Assembly: GCA_963541805.1 (NCBI GenBank) | Contig: CAUTVF010000048.1 | Span: 1 to 7,486 of the forward strand | Source of the DNA: CAUTVF01 sp963541805 | GTDB lineage: Bacteria > Pseudomonadota > Alphaproteobacteria > Rs-D84 > CASDRH01 | DNA: 7,486 nt | Reading direction: 5' to 3' | Shown here: positions 5,649-7,486 of the stretch, in pieces | How positions within the stretch are numbered: position 1 is the stretch's first letter | How the letters are laid out: each line of letters starts with the position of its first letter | Notes under the pieces: model-generated | Seen by the model: only the letters and a program-made list of their open reading frames with translations | The model's database searches: none | What the model was told of the DNA's origin: nothing | Program-made: the position numbers and the translations under genes

Positions 5649-6080
5649 TTACTTTTTATGCCACGGTTGAAATGCCAAAATCTCTTTTATAAATTCATCC
5701 GTAAACTTACCATCAAATTGTAGCGTTCTGTCATCAATATACATCTTTGCAATCACTTTTGTATTTGTAATTCCAACGACTTTACAATCGTCATATCTAC
5801 GTACCCAAAATGGAAGACATTTAAATTTTAAACCTAAATGTTTTGACTCTGCCCTTTCAGATAACCACTTTTTGATACTTCGTTTTTTTCTTGCACTCAT
5901 AATTACAACAGGGAATCCCAAATTTTGTAAATAATGTATACATTCTAATGATCCATCCATTACACTACCAAAATCACTATCTGAATCCATAATTTGGGTA
6001 TCACATCCATAATAACAATTATTATGAATAACCCCATCAAAATCAAAAGCAATCAAATTAGTAGTAATATATTTATGCAT
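5649..6080 (-). CDS. Small HAD-fold hydrolase-like protein, substrate unknown
   Basis: The 143-residue protein has HAD motifs in order: motif I FDFDGV (12-17, nucleophile Asp13 and acid/base Asp15), motif II VVIMSARK (58-65, Ser62), a candidate motif III lysine in the 108-112 region, and motif IV YIDDR (114-118). It ends EILAFQPWHKK. The combination of IAFDFDGVIH, YIDDR near the end and a C-terminal LAF.PW is typical of small HAD proteins found in bacteria and phages, often annotated only as hydrolase or polynucleotide-kinase-like phosphatase; no cap domain fits in this length. Phosphatase activity is a family-level inference and the substrate is unknown. The ATG has only a weak GGA about 9 nt upstream. 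It is convergent with merR, the two stop codons being one base apart, with no terminator between. Confidence 0.82.
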   Translation of the reverse strand: MHKYITTNLIAFDFDGVIHNNCYYGCDTQIMDSDSDFGSVMDGSLECIHYLQNLGFPVVIMSARKKRSIKKWLSERAESKHLGLKFKCLPFWVRRYDDCKVVGITNTKVIAKMYIDDRTLQFDGKFTDEFIKEILAFQPWHKK

Positions 6081-6469
6081 ATAACAAAATCCAATGAATT
6101 ACAAAAACTCCAGGAGTTTAATATTTTATACACATTTTTTCAAGTCATAATAATTAAAATAAACTTACAACTCTGTTCTATGCACTTTTACATGATCAGT
6201 AAAAATAAACTCTACTGCTACAAAATACCTGAGCAAATGGATAACTATTGTTTTCTCTTTTTCTAAAACGCCAAGTAAAGAATACAAATTTTTATTAATA
6301 TGTTTACACAAAATTAATTTATTATCATCGTATGATCATACATCATGTGAATGATTAATTTATTTTTATCCATACATATGATAAAATTAAGAAGCAGAAA
6401 ATGATTACCAAAAATCAAGTATTTTAAACAAATAGTAGTAATATCATCAACCATCAATTATAAAAAATA
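6081..6469. other. 389-bp A+T-rich intergenic region
   Basis: This spacer separates the divergent HAD-like gene and the secreted orphan. No tRNA, no convincing open frame and no clear promoter pair is visible. It contains a short inverted repeat, AAACTC-CAG-GAGTTT (6105-6119), near the HAD gene start, and a larger dyad around 6311-6361. A 24-codon frame from an ATG at 6193 has no ribosome site and is not called. Confidence 0.6.
6311..6361. repeat. Imperfect dyad with a central 12-bp palindrome, possible operator
   Basis: GTATGATCATAC (6330-6341) is a perfect palindrome. About 11-12 bp further out on each side AAATTAAT (6311-6318) and ATTAATTT (6354-6361) are exact inverted copies, nearly on the same centre of symmetry. 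This nested symmetry is consistent with a dimeric regulator site for one or both flanking genes, but A+T-rich DNA generates such patterns easily. Confidence 0.4.
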
Positions 6470-7336
6470 ATGAAGTTTAATAAAAGAAATATAAATTTCA
6501 CGACAATGCAGGTTATAATTTGTAGTATTATTATTTTTTGTTTAAAAATAAATAACATCTATTCAATTTCCAGGATTCCAAGTTCATGGCTGCGAGGTAA
6601 TTTGTCATCAAATGGAGTTACCCAACAAAATATAATTAGCAAATTTAATGCTTTATCTGGCAACGGGAATAATGGAAATATAATTGATTGTATTAATAAA
6701 AACATTAACAAACTTATGACTGGATCATGTGCATATTTAATAAATGATATTAAATTCAAACAAACGGATCAGATTTATTGTATACTTAATACCGATGGAG
6801 GAATAATTAACAGACAAAATATACCAAGTATTCAAGAAATATATTTGATGCGTTATTACGGAATATCAACTGATAGTTTACCAAAAAAGAAAATATTAAA
6901 CTTTAATTTTAAAACGAATTCTGATATTTCACCAATTGCACAAATCAAAACAGATTTAAGCATAAATTATTATAATACAATTATAAAAAAATTAAAAGAC
7001 AACAGCCTAAACAAAAATGATATTACTCAAGGATTACTAAAACAAATTGGGATAAATGACGACAAAATTTTATCACAATATCTGGACAAATATTTAACAA
7101 ACATACCCATTACAAAATTAGATATAATTAAATGTGAAAATGAAACAAAAGCCCTATTACAACAATGTACAAATAGCAAAAATATAAATGCCATGAATTA
7201 TCCAATAATTCAAAATGCATGTATAAAATATATTAGTACATTAAATGATTTATACAAAAATAGATTATCTGAAGTAACAGTAAATCAAAAAAACAAACTA
7301 AAAGAACTTGTGATTCAAATCCACAGACAAAATTAA
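6470..7336 (+). CDS. Predicted secreted protein with six cysteines, function unknown
   Basis: I do not recognise this 288-residue protein. It starts with a basic N-region (MKFNKRN) and a hydrophobic stretch at about 14-30 (MQVIICSIIIFCLKI), a likely Sec signal peptide with cleavage somewhere near residues 31-35. The rest has no further membrane segment. It is rich in Asn, Ile and Lys, partly reflecting the A+T bias. Six cysteines remain after the signal (74, 87, 104, 222, 233, 251), in two clusters of three, so disulfides in the periplasm or outside are plausible. Residues 41-70 are rich in Gly, Ser and Asn and look disordered. The start is uncertain: neither ATG at 6470 nor the second ATG at 6506, which leaves a short N-region, has a Shine-Dalgarno sequence. 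It stands alone, with long spacers on both sides. Confidence 0.75.
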   Translation: MKFNKRNINFTTMQVIICSIIIFCLKINNIYSISRIPSSWLRGNLSSNGVTQQNIISKFNALSGNGNNGNIIDCINKNINKLMTGSCAYLINDIKFKQTDQIYCILNTDGGIINRQNIPSIQEIYLMRYYGISTDSLPKKKILNFNFKTNSDISPIAQIKTDLSINYYNTIIKKLKDNSLNKNDITQGLLKQIGINDDKILSQYLDKYLTNIPITKLDIIKCENETKALLQQCTNSKNINAMNYPIIQNACIKYISTLNDLYKNRLSEVTVNQKNKLKELVIQIHRQN

Positions 7337-7356
7337 ATTTTAATTTTCATTAAAAT
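7337..7356 (+). terminator. Weak hairpin after the secreted orphan
   Basis: ATTTTAAT (7337-7344) and ATTAAAAT (7349-7356) are exact inverted copies around a TTTC loop, starting directly after the stop codon. The stem is all A/T and the following sequence is only partly T-rich, so this is a weak terminator candidate at best. Confidence 0.3.
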
Positions 7357-7469
7357 CTAATATTTCTTTCATATCACTATGATTATTAATATTTTAATTT
7401 AAATAACTTACTTAAATCTTCTTTCTGAAATTTTCCAAAAAGCAAAATCACAAAATTTGTAGAAAAAGC

Positions 7470-7486
7470 TTGACAAGCCGTGGGGG
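7470..7486 (+). promoter_or_regulatory. Perfect -35 box with G-rich spacer at the window edge (partial promoter)
   Basis: TTGACA (7470-7475) matches the sigma-70 -35 consensus at all six bases. It is preceded by alternating A and T tracts (about 7452-7467) like an UP element and followed by AGCCGTGGGGG, the most G+C-rich stretch of the spacer. The -10 would lie about 7493-7498, outside the window. This architecture is usual for strong stable-RNA or housekeeping promoters. The downstream gene is unknown. On the minus strand the same bases could be the end of a reading frame, but no frame looks convincing. Confidence 0.45.

Noticed and set aside
5994..6266. Plus-strand 90-codon frame that extends into the spacer after the HAD-like gene
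   Set aside because: The first third is antisense to the HAD motif I region, there is no Shine-Dalgarno sequence, and the composition (Ile, Asn, Lys, Phe) is what A+T-rich non-coding DNA gives.
6559..6759. Minus-strand 66-codon frame
   Set aside because: Antisense to the secreted orphan and without supporting signals.
7380..7486. Minus-strand reading frames entering from the right edge (25-32 codons before a stop)
   Set aside because: Two frames are open for similar lengths, neither resembles a known protein end, and the perfect TTGACA on the other strand is a better explanation.
1..7486. CRISPR array, insertion sequence, tRNA, toxin-antitoxin pair or defence cassette
   Set aside because: No regularly spaced repeats, no transposase-like frame with terminal repeats, no cloverleaf and no recognisable toxin or defence protein were found.

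Overview
The window is strongly A+T-rich bacterial DNA with compact, well-conserved housekeeping genes and a few orphan genes. The TolQ and TolR sequences, the FabI type (alanine where E. coli FabI has Gly93) and the MerR regulator that sits with fatty-acid genes all point to an alphaproteobacterium. The low G+C, the frequent non-ATG starts and the orphan secreted proteins suggest a host-associated lineage of the Holosporales/Rickettsiales kind. That placement is inferred from protein character and base composition, not from a database match.

Layout. At 1-1756 a minus-strand tol cluster reads right to left: a small secreted orphan (1376-1756), tolQ (624-1355), tolR (192-614), then an open frame that runs off the left edge in the position where tolA usually lies. 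At about 1831-2141 on the plus strand is rnpB, the RNase P RNA. Its promoter is back-to-back with the tol-cluster promoter and its terminator is shared with the convergent acc operon. At 2165-4147 on the minus strand are accB and accC, the biotin carboxyl carrier and biotin carboxylase of acetyl-CoA carboxylase. At 4349-5647 on the plus strand are fabI (enoyl-ACP reductase) and a MerR-type regulator, separated by 6 nt. At 5649-6080 on the minus strand is a small HAD-fold protein, tail to tail with merR. A 389-nt A+T-rich gap with a palindrome follows. At 6470-7336 on the plus strand is a predicted secreted orphan with six cysteines. The last 150 nt are non-coding and end in a perfect TTGACA followed by a G run, probably the start of a strong promoter for a gene outside the window.

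How it works together. AccB and AccC make malonyl-CoA with an AccA/AccD partner not in this window, and FabI completes each fatty-acid elongation cycle, so the divergent acc and fabI units place the first committed step and the last cycle step side by side. TolQ and TolR form the proton-driven inner-membrane motor of the Tol-Pal envelope system. RNase P RNA matures tRNA 5' ends.

No insertion sequence, CRISPR array, tRNA or clear new multi-gene system is visible. The most unusual points are an RNase P RNA that seems to lack a P12-P14-sized block, a lysine-rich tail on AccC, the orphan secreted proteins, and an atypical open frame in the tolA slot.
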